Below are positions 39,715-47,315 of a stretch of DNA of 64,000 nucleotides, piece after piece. A model generated the notes under the pieces. It searched no databases, was not told the DNA's origin, and saw only the letters and a program-made list of their open reading frames with translations. Numbering within the stretch: the first letter of the stretch is position 1; each line of letters starts with the position of its first letter. The stretch spans positions 744,001 through 808,000 of the forward strand of contig NZ_VKKU01000001.1 of assembly GCF_007280415.1 (NCBI RefSeq), read 5' to 3'. The translations under genes were made by a program, and so were the position numbers. This stretch comes from Sphingorhabdus contaminans. Its GTDB lineage: Bacteria > Pseudomonadota > Alphaproteobacteria > Sphingomonadales > Sphingomonadaceae.

Positions 39715-40434
39715 TCACTGGTAACGCAGCCTGCGAATTGCAGCCGTCGCGTCGGATCCGTAATGGTCGGCCATGCTGGGCTGAGTCGGATTTTCACTGT
39801 CGGCGGCCTCAATCATCGGAGCGCCAGCGTATCGGGCGGCGCTGAATGCCTTTGCGTCGGCCATGCCCTTTGCGCGATAGTCAGCTAGATTCTGTTGCCT
39901 TGCGTCACCAATGCGCAGTTCGGGGCCTCCGCGAGCCTCGGCCACTATCGCGATATGGTTGGCCTTTATGCCGACCTGCTTGGCCTGATACGGGGTGCCG
40001 TCGGGTGCAACGCCATCGCCCCATTGCAGTTCGCAGCTATATCCAGCGCTTAACTGTTTGGCGGTGCCAGAATCGATTGCGCTAATCGCGCTAGCGTCCG
40101 CAACCATCATGGGGATTTCAAGAAACGCGCCATTGCGGGCAACGCGTCCTTCGGTAAAGCCGACGCTTAAGCGCTTCCAGTTATCTGCGGTAACAGGTTC
40201 GCTTGGGTGGCCCAGCGTGATTGATTTGTGCGCAAACGACGCCATTGCGTCTTCGTGGAAAACTTCGTCTTCGGACCGGTAAACGGTCACGCTTGAAAGG
40301 TCGGGGCGTCCAACTTCGCTGCCTAAATATACTTGGGTGCCTGATCTGGCAAACTTAACGACGGCGGCTAGTCTGCCGTCCGGTAAGCGGCGCACGCTTT
40401 CAATGGGTGCGCGGTCGACGAAAGTCATGGTCAT
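39715..40434 (-). CDS. DUF2213 phage protein (prohead-protease-like)
   Basis: A 239-aa protein with DUF2213 features: AVVKFARSGTQVYLGSEVG, VYRSEDEVFHEDAMASFAHKSITLGHP, QLSAGYSCELQWGDGVAPDG and IKANHIAIVAEARGGPELRI. Members sit beside capsid genes in many phages and may be maturation proteases. ATG 40434 is preferred (GGAG seven bases upstream). Its normal neighbours, portal and capsid, are missing here. Confidence 0.75.
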   Translation of the reverse strand: MTMTFVDRAPIESVRRLPDGRLAAVVKFARSGTQVYLGSEVGRPDLSSVTVYRSEDEVFHEDAMASFAHKSITLGHPSEPVTADNWKRLSVGFTEGRVARNGAFLEIPMMVADASAISAIDSGTAKQLSAGYSCELQWGDGVAPDGTPYQAKQVGIKANHIAIVAEARGGPELRIGDARQQNLADYRAKGMADAKAFSAARYAGAPMIEAADSENPTQPSMADHYGSDATAAIRRLRYQ

Positions 40435-40527
40435 TATAATTCTCCAATGGGGCCAGGCGACGAATTCGCGGGGCCGGTCGGTGATGTGCAATTGCACTAA
40501 GTGTCGCACGGGTCTTACCCACGGCAG

Positions 40528-40923
40528 CTATTTCACAGGGTCGATTAGCCAAGCAGGTTCATTTGGTTCGCTGTGGCAATAGGCAGTCATCATCGCCTTC
40601 AGCCTGTGTCGCATTGGGTTACGGCGCATTAAAGCGCGCTCGGCCAAAACGGCTTCTTTGCCCGCCTCATTGACCCAGCGCCCAATTACCCGCCACGAAC
40701 ACCGATAGTACCAAGGCGCCTCGCGCCAGCCGAGAATAGAGAATGCTCGGCTAAAGTTCTTTGGCATCGGACGGCGGCAAATGTTGATAATTGATGGGTC
40801 CTGCTGTCGCCAATCTGCAATCGTGCATTTGGTTGGTGTAGCACGCCTATTGGGCGGCCATTTCCGCCCATGTAACGATGTAGTGATGTAATGTGGCGGT
40901 GAAATTGTTTCATCGATTTGCAT
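40528..40923 (-). CDS. Hypothetical basic protein
   Basis: A 131-residue Arg- and Trp-rich reading (WREAPWYYRCSWRVIGRW, VLAERALMRRNPMRHRLKAMM). It fills the gap between the DUF3987 and DUF2213 genes on the same strand, but no strong ribosome site precedes ATG 40923. It may be a small phage DNA-binding protein. Confidence 0.4.
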   Translation of the reverse strand: MQIDETISPPHYITTSLHGRKWPPNRRATPTKCTIADWRQQDPSIINICRRPMPKNFSRAFSILGWREAPWYYRCSWRVIGRWVNEAGKEAVLAERALMRRNPMRHRLKAMMTAYCHSEPNEPAWLIDPVK

Positions 40924-40978
40924 TCCCAAGAGATAGAAATTGAGGGCAGCGTCATTACAGACGCTGCGGAACGCCCAC

Positions 40979-42448
40979 TTAGGTTTTCATGATATGCCAA
41001 CGCCTGTCCGGTTCGATGACGGCCAGCCAGCCATGATCTATCAGTGTTGCAATTGCGTTCAAGCGCAACGGTTTGCTCGACCTTGTGACGTTTGGCCCGC
41101 GTTGCTGAATATCCCGCATTGAAACTTCATTTTGCGGCCAGCTATCGCAGAGCCATTCCCGCAGCTTTTCGGCGATCTGGGTCTCTTGCGAAACGGTTGC
41201 AATGTTGGCCAGCCGTGCGGCCTCTGAAAGGTAGAAGCGCGCTAGCTTAATCGCGTCGGCCATGAACGATCCGTTGACCTGGGTAGCGGCGATATCATGC
41301 CATAACGTAAGCACACCCGCGATCCGCGCTGCCTGCTCGGCTGACTTACTTGCATGGCCACGGATAGGTTCATAAATCCCCCCTTTTGCTTGGGCGATTT
41401 CGATTTCGTCACTATAGTCGATTAGCAGCGCCCGCGCATCGGCAGCCAGCAACAGCGTTCGTGGCTCTAACGCCCTTGTTTCTGGGTCCATTGGCAATTT
41501 GCGTGCAAGAATGCTGCGCATCCTAAACTCGAAATGCTTGGCGGCAGCACCCAATTCCCTAGCATTATGGTGCAGTCGTTTGCCAATGTTGGAGGGCGGC
41601 TTGCATATTAAGCAGCGAGGTAAGAATCCGCTTCCGTCCGCCAAAGGATCGGCCAGTAAGCCGTCGGCGATAACAGGTTGGATCATCAAGTGTAGACTTA
41701 GGCGGCGGCCATAAAGTGTTATGCTTCCATCGCCGCTCCGCGTCCGCTTGATCGGCTTTGCCATCCATAGGTTATTCAATGCGGCAAGCGTCTTTTGAGC
41801 GTTGTCTTTCGACATTGCGTGGCCGCCCAGAAACTGCCCGCCTTCGTCGGAGAACAGCCCAAGTGATGGCTGGCCGGTCGCGAACAGCTTAGTGAGGCCT
41901 TCGAATGTAGGTTCTGTTACCAGCCGATCGGTCGACGGTGGCTCGACAGGCGCCGTGCCCAATGCGTTCAAATCAGCGACGCTAGCTCTGCCCGACTTAA
42001 TCTTGTTACGAACAGCTTGGAGACTCTCGTCATAAAATACTTTGGCATTAAACCATGCTTGGCGAGTGGGAGCATTTTCGCGGATCTGCTCTTTTTCAAA
42101 ATCCTCGACCGGCTTCATGACTGGCTCATCGCAACTACTTTTCCGTTCGCCGGATTCAGCGACAGTGAGGCAGAACAGCGAAAGCGGTCGGTTTCCCCCA
42201 AGCGTCTCGACGTCTGCAAATCCTTGCACGGCAAGGGCAGCAGCGGCCAAGGCCGATTGAGCGGGCAGGGCGACCGGCGCTTGGGTTTTACCCTGCAATG
42301 CCCGCACGATACCGCTGAGGCCCGACGCGTCCAGTGCATCAATCGGATAATCCGCGATTGCTGGATATTCCGGCATGATCGGGATTGGCTGGCGAGGTGC
42401 AATTTCCGATGCATCGCTTAAGCGCGATTTTAGATCTGACGTGACCAT
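40979..42448 (-). CDS. DUF3987 (YfjI-like) replication protein
   Basis: A 489-aa protein of the DUF3987 family often found with phage/island primases: LCLTVAESGERKS-type Walker-like region (FCLTVAESGERKSSCDEPVM), SLGLFSDEGGQFLGGHAMS, and a C-terminal helical domain. The start ATG 42448 overlaps the last base of the primase gene, so the two are coupled. It probably has a helicase-like or origin-related role with the primase; not experimentally defined to my knowledge. Confidence 0.75.
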   Translation of the reverse strand: MVTSDLKSRLSDASEIAPRQPIPIMPEYPAIADYPIDALDASGLSGIVRALQGKTQAPVALPAQSALAAAALAVQGFADVETLGGNRPLSLFCLTVAESGERKSSCDEPVMKPVEDFEKEQIRENAPTRQAWFNAKVFYDESLQAVRNKIKSGRASVADLNALGTAPVEPPSTDRLVTEPTFEGLTKLFATGQPSLGLFSDEGGQFLGGHAMSKDNAQKTLAALNNLWMAKPIKRTRSGDGSITLYGRRLSLHLMIQPVIADGLLADPLADGSGFLPRCLICKPPSNIGKRLHHNARELGAAAKHFEFRMRSILARKLPMDPETRALEPRTLLLAADARALLIDYSDEIEIAQAKGGIYEPIRGHASKSAEQAARIAGVLTLWHDIAATQVNGSFMADAIKLARFYLSEAARLANIATVSQETQIAEKLREWLCDSWPQNEVSMRDIQQRGPNVTRSSKPLRLNAIATLIDHGWLAVIEPDRRWHIMKT

Positions 42449-43425
42449 TATTCACCCGCCCTTGCTGCAACCGACATTGCTTCGGCGTTGAAATCTTTAT
42501 GGCCTAACGCTGGACGAATGATGCGGACAGAATAACCCTTGGAGGCGAGAGACTCGCCGCATTCTTGCGCAGCCTTCCGGCCAGGTGCGTCGTTGTCGGC
42601 GCCGATAATTAACTTGCGAACGCTTTCTGGCAGGGCAAGCGCCGCAAGATTAGACGTGCCAGCGGTCGCCCAAGTAGGCTGCCCTAATTCTTGCGCCAGT
42701 GTCAGGCCATCCTCTAAGCCTTCGCAGATCGCGACCGTATCAATCGGATTGCCGATCCTAATTGCACCGCCACGAATGCTGCCTAACGATAACTTTGGCT
42801 TTGCGACCGCAGCTTTGCCGATGCCAACGGGGTCGAGATAGGTTCGCTGAATTCCGATAGGTTCACCCGCTACATTTTGCACAAGCGCGACGAGCACCGG
42901 ATATTGCGGCCCAGATTTGCCGTAATGCAGCCGGGTGAAGCGTATTGTCGGCGGCAGGGGCATGGTGATGGCCCGCAACCGCAGATAGGCCTCCGCTGGC
43001 GTGCCCGTGGCGTCCTGTGCGGCTTCCCAGATCGCTAGCGCTTCCGGCGTCCGATCATCCTTCGGCGCGCGGTCTAAAATCGCGGGCGAATAAACAGCCT
43101 TTGGCAACATATCGCCGCCCAGCCGGTCGACGGCTTCAGGAAATGTGTATCCATACGCTTTTCGCACAAAATCGATCACATCGCCCTGCCAACCGCAGCC
43201 GAAGCATTTCGCGCGCTCATCGCCAGCATAGATCGTAAAGCTTGGAGTGCGTTCGGAGTGGAAAGGGCAAAGGCCTTTCCATTCTCTGCCAACCTTGCGG
43301 AGCTTCACCATCGTGCCTGCAATAGTCGACAATGGATTGAGTGCCCTTACGGCGTCAACATCGACTGGATTGCGTAGCAATGTAGCGGTTGTAGCGGGGG
43401 GTGTGGAAAATTGCAGCGCGGTCAC
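42448..43425 (-). CDS. CHC2 zinc-finger/Toprim primase
   Basis: A 325-aa primase. The N-terminal CHC2 zinc finger is complete (CPFH...CFGC, then GWQGDVIDFV), and the Toprim domain shows the catalytic Glu in AICEGLEDGL and the metal pair in IIGADNDAPGRKA. It would prime island DNA synthesis with the DUF3987 partner. Its start overlaps the preceding small gene by four bases (ATGA). Codons 9-16 of this gene contain the GCTACA triple repeat shared with the cargo arm. Confidence 0.85.
   Translation of the reverse strand: MTALQFSTPPATTATLLRNPVDVDAVRALNPLSTIAGTMVKLRKVGREWKGLCPFHSERTPSFTIYAGDERAKCFGCGWQGDVIDFVRKAYGYTFPEAVDRLGGDMLPKAVYSPAILDRAPKDDRTPEALAIWEAAQDATGTPAEAYLRLRAITMPLPPTIRFTRLHYGKSGPQYPVLVALVQNVAGEPIGIQRTYLDPVGIGKAAVAKPKLSLGSIRGGAIRIGNPIDTVAICEGLEDGLTLAQELGQPTWATAGTSNLAALALPESVRKLIIGADNDAPGRKAAQECGESLASKGYSVRIIRPALGHKDFNAEAMSVAARAGE
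43374..43395 (-). repeat. GCTACA triple repeat, copy 2 (inside primase gene)
   Basis: On the minus strand this reads GCTACA-ACC-GCTACATTGCTAC, matching 19 of 22 bases of the plus-strand repeat at 33635-33656 with identical spacing. It is coding here (part of PPATTATLL at the primase N-terminus). Confidence 0.5.
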
Positions 43426-43739
43426 TTGCTGATCTCGCCACGCAACCAGGCATCGGCTTGCTCGATTGAATATGAGGGGAGGGAAGGCTGGCCATCGCCG
43501 ATCAAATAGATCGGATAAACTTGGCCACTTTCGCCAGCGCGACGGGCGGCGTTTGCTATCATGAACGGGTGAATCGGCTGGCCGATTTTAAATTCATGAT
43601 CGCCTGCCAACAATTGCAGCGGCATTGGGTTGTTGGTCCATTTCCAAAGCAGCGGCTGGGCGCATTTAACGCGGCCTCCGGTCGATTTTTGCAGTATTTC
43701 ACGGCAAAGTAATTCGACACTTTCTTGCTCGCGACTCAT
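43422..43739 (-). CDS. Hypothetical protein of the replication operon
   Basis: A 105-aa protein with no family recognised (QPLLWKWTNNPMPLQLLAG, QPIHPFMIANAARRAGESG). It overlaps the AlpA-like gene upstream and the primase gene downstream by four bases each, so it is translated as part of one coupled cluster with them and probably takes part in island replication or control. Confidence 0.6.
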   Translation of the reverse strand: MSREQESVELLCREILQKSTGGRVKCAQPLLWKWTNNPMPLQLLAGDHEFKIGQPIHPFMIANAARRAGESGQVYPIYLIGDGQPSLPSYSIEQADAWLRGEISK

Positions 43740-43918
43740 GCTGCGCCACCTTCGATCAAACGGCGCAAGCTTTCCGCTTTGACAATTGTGCGTTTGCCTA
43801 TTTTGACGGTTTCCAAGCGACCGTCTTTAATCAGTTCGTACAGTTTGGTGCGCTTGATAGAAGAAACGGCGCAAGCATCGTTTACGCCGTATCCTAATGG
43901 GCTGGGTCTATTGTTCAT
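43736..43918 (-). CDS. AlpA/excisionase-like helix-turn-helix protein
   Basis: A 60-aa MerR-type winged helix protein: GVNDACAVSSIKRTKLYELIKDGRLETVKIGKRTIVKAESLRRLI, matching small excisionase/AlpA regulators of P4-like islands. It heads the replication operon and would control excision or integrase expression. GGAAACC-type purine sequence lies upstream of ATG 43918, with no strong ribosome site. Confidence 0.75.
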   Translation of the reverse strand: MNNRPSPLGYGVNDACAVSSIKRTKLYELIKDGRLETVKIGKRTIVKAESLRRLIEGGAA

Positions 43919-43997
43919 TTTCGGTTTCCCTTGTGCGTTATTGCACGGGAGACCAATTAGTCAGGCAGCAGACCGCCTTGGGGGATATAAAATTTGG

Positions 43998-44594
43998 TTA
44001 GCGAAAAAATTCTATCAAGGCGTCGCCTGACCCAAAATGATTCAGCTTCCGGTCGCCGTGCAACCTCATATCGTTCGCACGGCTCAGAACCGGATCAATC
44101 CATTGAGTTTCAAGCAATAGGTGCTCTAACGGTCTTGACATATTGATAGCATAACGAACCGAGGCTAAATGTCCGTTCATGGCTGCCGCAAGATGCAAAA
44201 CAGGGCGGAATCGACGCCAATATCGTTTGTAGATTTGCTTTCTGTCATCTTCGCCTGTGGCATAAGTTGCCAGTCGCCGAGCGACGGTTCCCCACGATAC
44301 CGGCCAAGGGGCGATCTCGATGCCATCTTTCACAATTGATAGTGTTGAAATTTGACCTGCATTGAGTGCCTCAAAGAATAACTGATCAATTCGCCGCATT
44401 CGGGATTGCGTAGTTTTATTCTCGACGGCTTTCCCGCTCTCATACCTCGGCGTCTGACCGCAGAGGCGTTGGAGATAGCCATATTGAGTGTGCACGGCCC
44501 GCTCCCTTTGCTTTTCATCGTCGGGATAAGCCAACCACGCAACGATTTGCCGCGCGGCTGCATGGTTATCGGTGGAAAGACGAACAATCGGCAT
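43998..44594 (-). CDS. Hypothetical island protein
   Basis: A 198-aa protein, no family recognised. It has a basic, helical middle (KQIYKRYWRRFRPVLHLAAAMNGH) and a C-terminal segment ending DALIEFFR. ATG 44594 is preferred over the in-frame upstream start because GGAG lies five bases before it. It lies between the integrase side and the AlpA-like gene on the same strand. Confidence 0.6.
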   Translation of the reverse strand: MPIVRLSTDNHAAARQIVAWLAYPDDEKQRERAVHTQYGYLQRLCGQTPRYESGKAVENKTTQSRMRRIDQLFFEALNAGQISTLSIVKDGIEIAPWPVSWGTVARRLATYATGEDDRKQIYKRYWRRFRPVLHLAAAMNGHLASVRYAINMSRPLEHLLLETQWIDPVLSRANDMRLHGDRKLNHFGSGDALIEFFR

Positions 44595-44689
44595 TAATAC
44601 TCCGCCTCCCAAGCGGATCCCAAGTTATGACGGGGAAGCGCGTGGGATGCGCGCTTGTCGGATGGCCTGCCTATCCCCGCCAAAGACGA

Positions 44690-44884
44690 TCAGTGGATCG
44701 TGCGCTGCCTATCCGCTGTGATCTGGTTCAACATTTCGAGAGACTCGGCCTGATCGGCTAGCGAGCATCCGATAAATTTACGGACAAATGTGACCGTTTG
44801 GCCATCGCTGAGAACAGCGCCGCCCACAGATTCAAACTGTTCAATCCACTCGGCCGCAACTTGCATTTGATCACGATTTGGCAT
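44690..44884 (-). CDS. Small hypothetical protein next to integrase
   Basis: A 64-aa soluble protein (QVAAEWIEQFESVGGAVLSDGQTVTFVRKFIGCS). It starts 25 bases after the integrase stop on the same strand, with AGAAGGGAATTGAAATG as ribosome site. It is probably cotranscribed with the integrase. Function unknown. Confidence 0.5.
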   Translation of the reverse strand: MPNRDQMQVAAEWIEQFESVGGAVLSDGQTVTFVRKFIGCSLADQAESLEMLNQITADRQRTIH

Positions 44885-44909
44885 TTCAATTCCCTTCTAC
44901 AAAAAGATG

Positions 44910-46154
44910 TTATCCAGCCGATCCGCGAATTGGGCTGACATTGGATTCGGTGCCGGTGCCGGCCTCACAAAAAGCCGCCCAATCTGCCATTAGTCGGCGG
45001 CGCTTTTCAAACAGATCCCCACGTCGATAAGCGGCCTCTGATTTGTTGCCTATAGTGTGCGCCAGCGCCATTTCGCAGACTTCGTGAGCGTACGCAGTGC
45101 ATTCGGCGCTCCAATCCCGAAACGCGGATCGAAAGCCGTGCACGGTGCAGTCGACCTTCATACGGCGCAATAGCATCGACATGGCCATGCCAGACAACGC
45201 GCGCCCCTTTTCTGCAGGAAAAAGCCAATCCTTACCCTGTGCCTTAGTGATCTTTAGAATCTCGATCGCACGGGCGGATAGGGGGACTCGATGCTCCTTG
45301 CCCGCTTTCATCCGCTCGGCTGGAATAATCCAAATAGCCTTATCCATATCGACTTCGCGCCATGTTGCGCCAAGGGCTTCGCTTGTGCGCGCCGCTGTCA
45401 GAATAACGAATTCAAGCGCCAGCGCTGCCATTGCCTCCCGTTCCCGCAATTCGGCGATGAATGCACCGATTTCGGTATAGGTCATCGCCTTGTGATGGCC
45501 GCGCTGCAGTTTGGCGCGTTTTGGCAATATCTGGGCAATATGTCCGCGCCAGCGGGCAGGGTTGTCGCCTTCGCGGTATCCCCGCGCCTTAGCTGCATCA
45601 AGCACGATTTCAATACGACCGCGTAATCGGCTGGCTGTTTCCGGTTTGTCTTGCCATATCGGTTCCAGAATTTTCAAGACGTGCGGTGTGCCAATGCTTG
45701 CGACCGACAAATCACCGATAATAGGGTAAACATAGGTTGATAGAGTGTTGCGCCATTGCTGCCGATGCTTGCCATTGCGCCAGCCACCTTCGTTGGCTTT
45801 TATATACGACTCGGCGACTTGCCTGAATGTGATTCGGGAAATCTCTGCAGCCTGCGCGGCGGCGACCGCCTCTTCGGCCTCGCGTTGGCGCTCCGCAAGG
45901 GGGTCAATACCTGCTTTCACCTTTAATCGCAGTGCGGCTGCCAGATCGCGCGCCGATGATAACGATATGGCATCATGCCCAGCGGTGCCTAAACCAATAT
46001 CCCGCGATTTGCCCTTTAGCATAAAGCGGTAGACCCACGACCGAGATCCGCTTTCCTTGACGAGCAAGTAAAGCCCACCACCATCGGCGTGTCTTCCTGG
46101 TTTGGCCGACTTCACCGTCATTGCGGTAAGTGCATTGCTCAATTTTCGAGGCAT
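44910..46154 (-). CDS. P4-type tyrosine integrase
   Basis: A 414-aa site-specific recombinase: N-terminal arm-type DNA-binding (DUF4102) domain (AKPGRHADGGGLYLLVKESG, SWVYRFMLKGKSRDIGLG), core-binding middle, and catalytic domain with Arg in TAARTSEALG, HxxR in HGFRSAFRDW, His in LAHTIGN and the Tyr nucleophile in SEAAYRRGD. ATG 46154 fits the family N-terminus. It lies 173 bases inside attR and reads away from it, as in tRNA-targeting islands. Confidence 0.92.
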   Translation of the reverse strand: MPRKLSNALTAMTVKSAKPGRHADGGGLYLLVKESGSRSWVYRFMLKGKSRDIGLGTAGHDAISLSSARDLAAALRLKVKAGIDPLAERQREAEEAVAAAQAAEISRITFRQVAESYIKANEGGWRNGKHRQQWRNTLSTYVYPIIGDLSVASIGTPHVLKILEPIWQDKPETASRLRGRIEIVLDAAKARGYREGDNPARWRGHIAQILPKRAKLQRGHHKAMTYTEIGAFIAELREREAMAALALEFVILTAARTSEALGATWREVDMDKAIWIIPAERMKAGKEHRVPLSARAIEILKITKAQGKDWLFPAEKGRALSGMAMSMLLRRMKVDCTVHGFRSAFRDWSAECTAYAHEVCEMALAHTIGNKSEAAYRRGDLFEKRRRLMADWAAFCEAGTGTESNVSPIRGSAG

Positions 46155-46212
46155 GATTTCAAAATTCCCTAAAAGGTTCCACAATAATACGCCGGTTTTA
46201 GGGGAACGCAAG

Positions 46213-46305
46213 CGGACAATAGCGGATAGCTGTGGAATAACGTACGGCGCTGAAAGTTAAAAAAGTGCCGTAAAATATGGCAATATCGACAATTAACGGA
46301 CAATA
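46213..46305 (+). repeat. Paired CGGACAATA repeats beside attR
   Basis: The nonamer CGGACAATA occurs at 46213-46221 and 46297-46305, between the integrase start and attR. Their location suits arm-type integrase or excisionase sites, but two copies are modest evidence. Confidence 0.35.
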
Positions 46306-46327
46306 ACGAACAAGGTAGTTAGGCGGA

Positions 46328-46341
46328 CTATCTCTCCGCCA
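46328..46341 (+). repeat. attR (14-bp direct repeat)
   Basis: Exact copy of the tRNA-Ser 3' end CTATCTCTCCGCCA; the flanking sequence diverges on both sides. This marks the right boundary of the island. Confidence 0.85.
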
Positions 46342-46428
46342 ATTTTGGTGGTTCAGCTTATGGCAAAAGGGGTGGCTTTACGGTGCCGCCTTCGCTAGCA
46401 CGCGTGCATTCTTATTTGGGATTTTCAT

Positions 46429-47151
46429 ATGCGTAACCGATTCTTGCTTCTCATTCTATCTACCGCGCTTGCCTCTTGCGGCAGCTCGCAACTGGGCGGT
46501 GCAGGCAGTGTTTCGGACGTGAAAGTCGTGGAAAGTGATGTGCTTCCCGAGCCTACGCGTCTTGATTTGTTCGAGCAGAATCGCCCCTATCTGATTGGTC
46601 CGTTTGACAAATTGACCATCGATGTGTTCGGCATTGAAGAGTTGAGCAAACAGGAAGTCCAGACCGACGCCGGCGGACGTATTTCTTTCCCCTTGGCCGG
46701 TATCATTACGGCTGCGGGCAAAACGCCCGGCGAATTGGAAGAAGAGATAGAGAGCCGTTTGCGCGGCCAATATGTTCGCGATCCGCAGGTGACCGTCAAT
46801 CTGAAAGAGACCGTTAGCCAGGTTGTGACCATTGACGGTCAGGTGCGCGAACCCGGCCTTTATCCCGTTATCGGCCGCATGACGCTGATGCGTGCGGTTG
46901 CCGTCGCCAAAGGTACGGCGGAATTTGCAAAGTTGGATGATGTCGTCATTTTCCGCACCGTAAACGGCCAGAAAATGGCCGCGCTCTACAATTTGAAGGC
47001 GATCCGCCGGGGTTATTATAACGACCCGGAAGTGTTCGCGAACGATGTCGTCGTCGTCGGGGATTCGCAGGCCCGCCGCCTGTTCAAGGATGCCCTGCAA
47101 ATTGCACCGACATTGCTGACGCCGCTGGTCTATATTCTCACCAATAACTGA
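46429..47151 (+). CDS. Polysaccharide export lipoprotein (Wza/GumB-like)
   Basis: A 240-aa outer-membrane polysaccharide export protein. The signal peptide ends in a lipobox (LSTALASC, Cys17). The export domain reads YLIGPFDKLTIDVFGIEELS, GRISFPLAGIITAAGKTPGELEEEI, and the SLBB-like segment VTIDGQVREPGLYPVIGRMTLMRAVAVAKG. It would form the outer-membrane channel for an exopolysaccharide. It could serve the XrtA-type polysaccharide whose glycosyltransferase and regulators lie at 2-9 kb. The gene sits just outside attR and directly upstream of rpfF on the same strand. Confidence 0.88.
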   Translation: MRNRFLLLILSTALASCGSSQLGGAGSVSDVKVVESDVLPEPTRLDLFEQNRPYLIGPFDKLTIDVFGIEELSKQEVQTDAGGRISFPLAGIITAAGKTPGELEEEIESRLRGQYVRDPQVTVNLKETVSQVVTIDGQVREPGLYPVIGRMTLMRAVAVAKGTAEFAKLDDVVIFRTVNGQKMAALYNLKAIRRGYYNDPEVFANDVVVVGDSQARRLFKDALQIAPTLLTPLVYILTNN

Positions 47152-47237
47152 TGTTTCATCACGGTCGGGCCTAGCTTTTTTCGGCGATAGGGTCGATTTG
47201 CGACGAGTTGAACCGGTGCAGATTGGATTTGATATAT

Positions 47238-47265
47238 TTGATCTTGTTCTTCAAAATAATATGCT
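47238..47265 (+). promoter_or_regulatory. Possible rpfF promoter
   Basis: TTGATC (47238-47243) and TATGCT (47260-47265) are separated by 16 bases, 51 bases before the rpfF ATG, in an AT-rich stretch. It would give rpfF its own transcript rather than read-through from the export gene. Found by eye only. Confidence 0.4.
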
Positions 47266-47315
47266 ATGGTTGAATTCTGGTTGGGGTGGCCAGACACTGA
47301 TTTATCGGGGGCTTT

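Larger units (their letters stand above)
31622..46341. mobile_element. Integrated genomic island / reduced prophage in tRNA-Ser(CGA)
   Basis: A 14.7-kb element bounded by a 14-bp direct repeat: the 3' end of tRNA-Ser (31622-31635) and its copy at 46328-46341. A P4-type integrase gene lies beside the right repeat. Inside are an AlpA-like HTH gene, a primase, a DUF3987 protein, a tape-measure-like protein, a DUF2213 protein, and a cargo arm of small orphan genes. No terminase, portal, recognisable major capsid, holin or lysin was found, so it is a decayed prophage or a phage satellite. The left arm is visibly AT-richer than the backbone. Confidence 0.88.

Noticed and set aside
40873-40905. Third copy of the GCTACA element
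   Set aside because: The minus strand has a periodic TACA pattern, but the spacing (8 and 8) and flanking bases differ from the two clear copies, and it can be explained as coding sequence.
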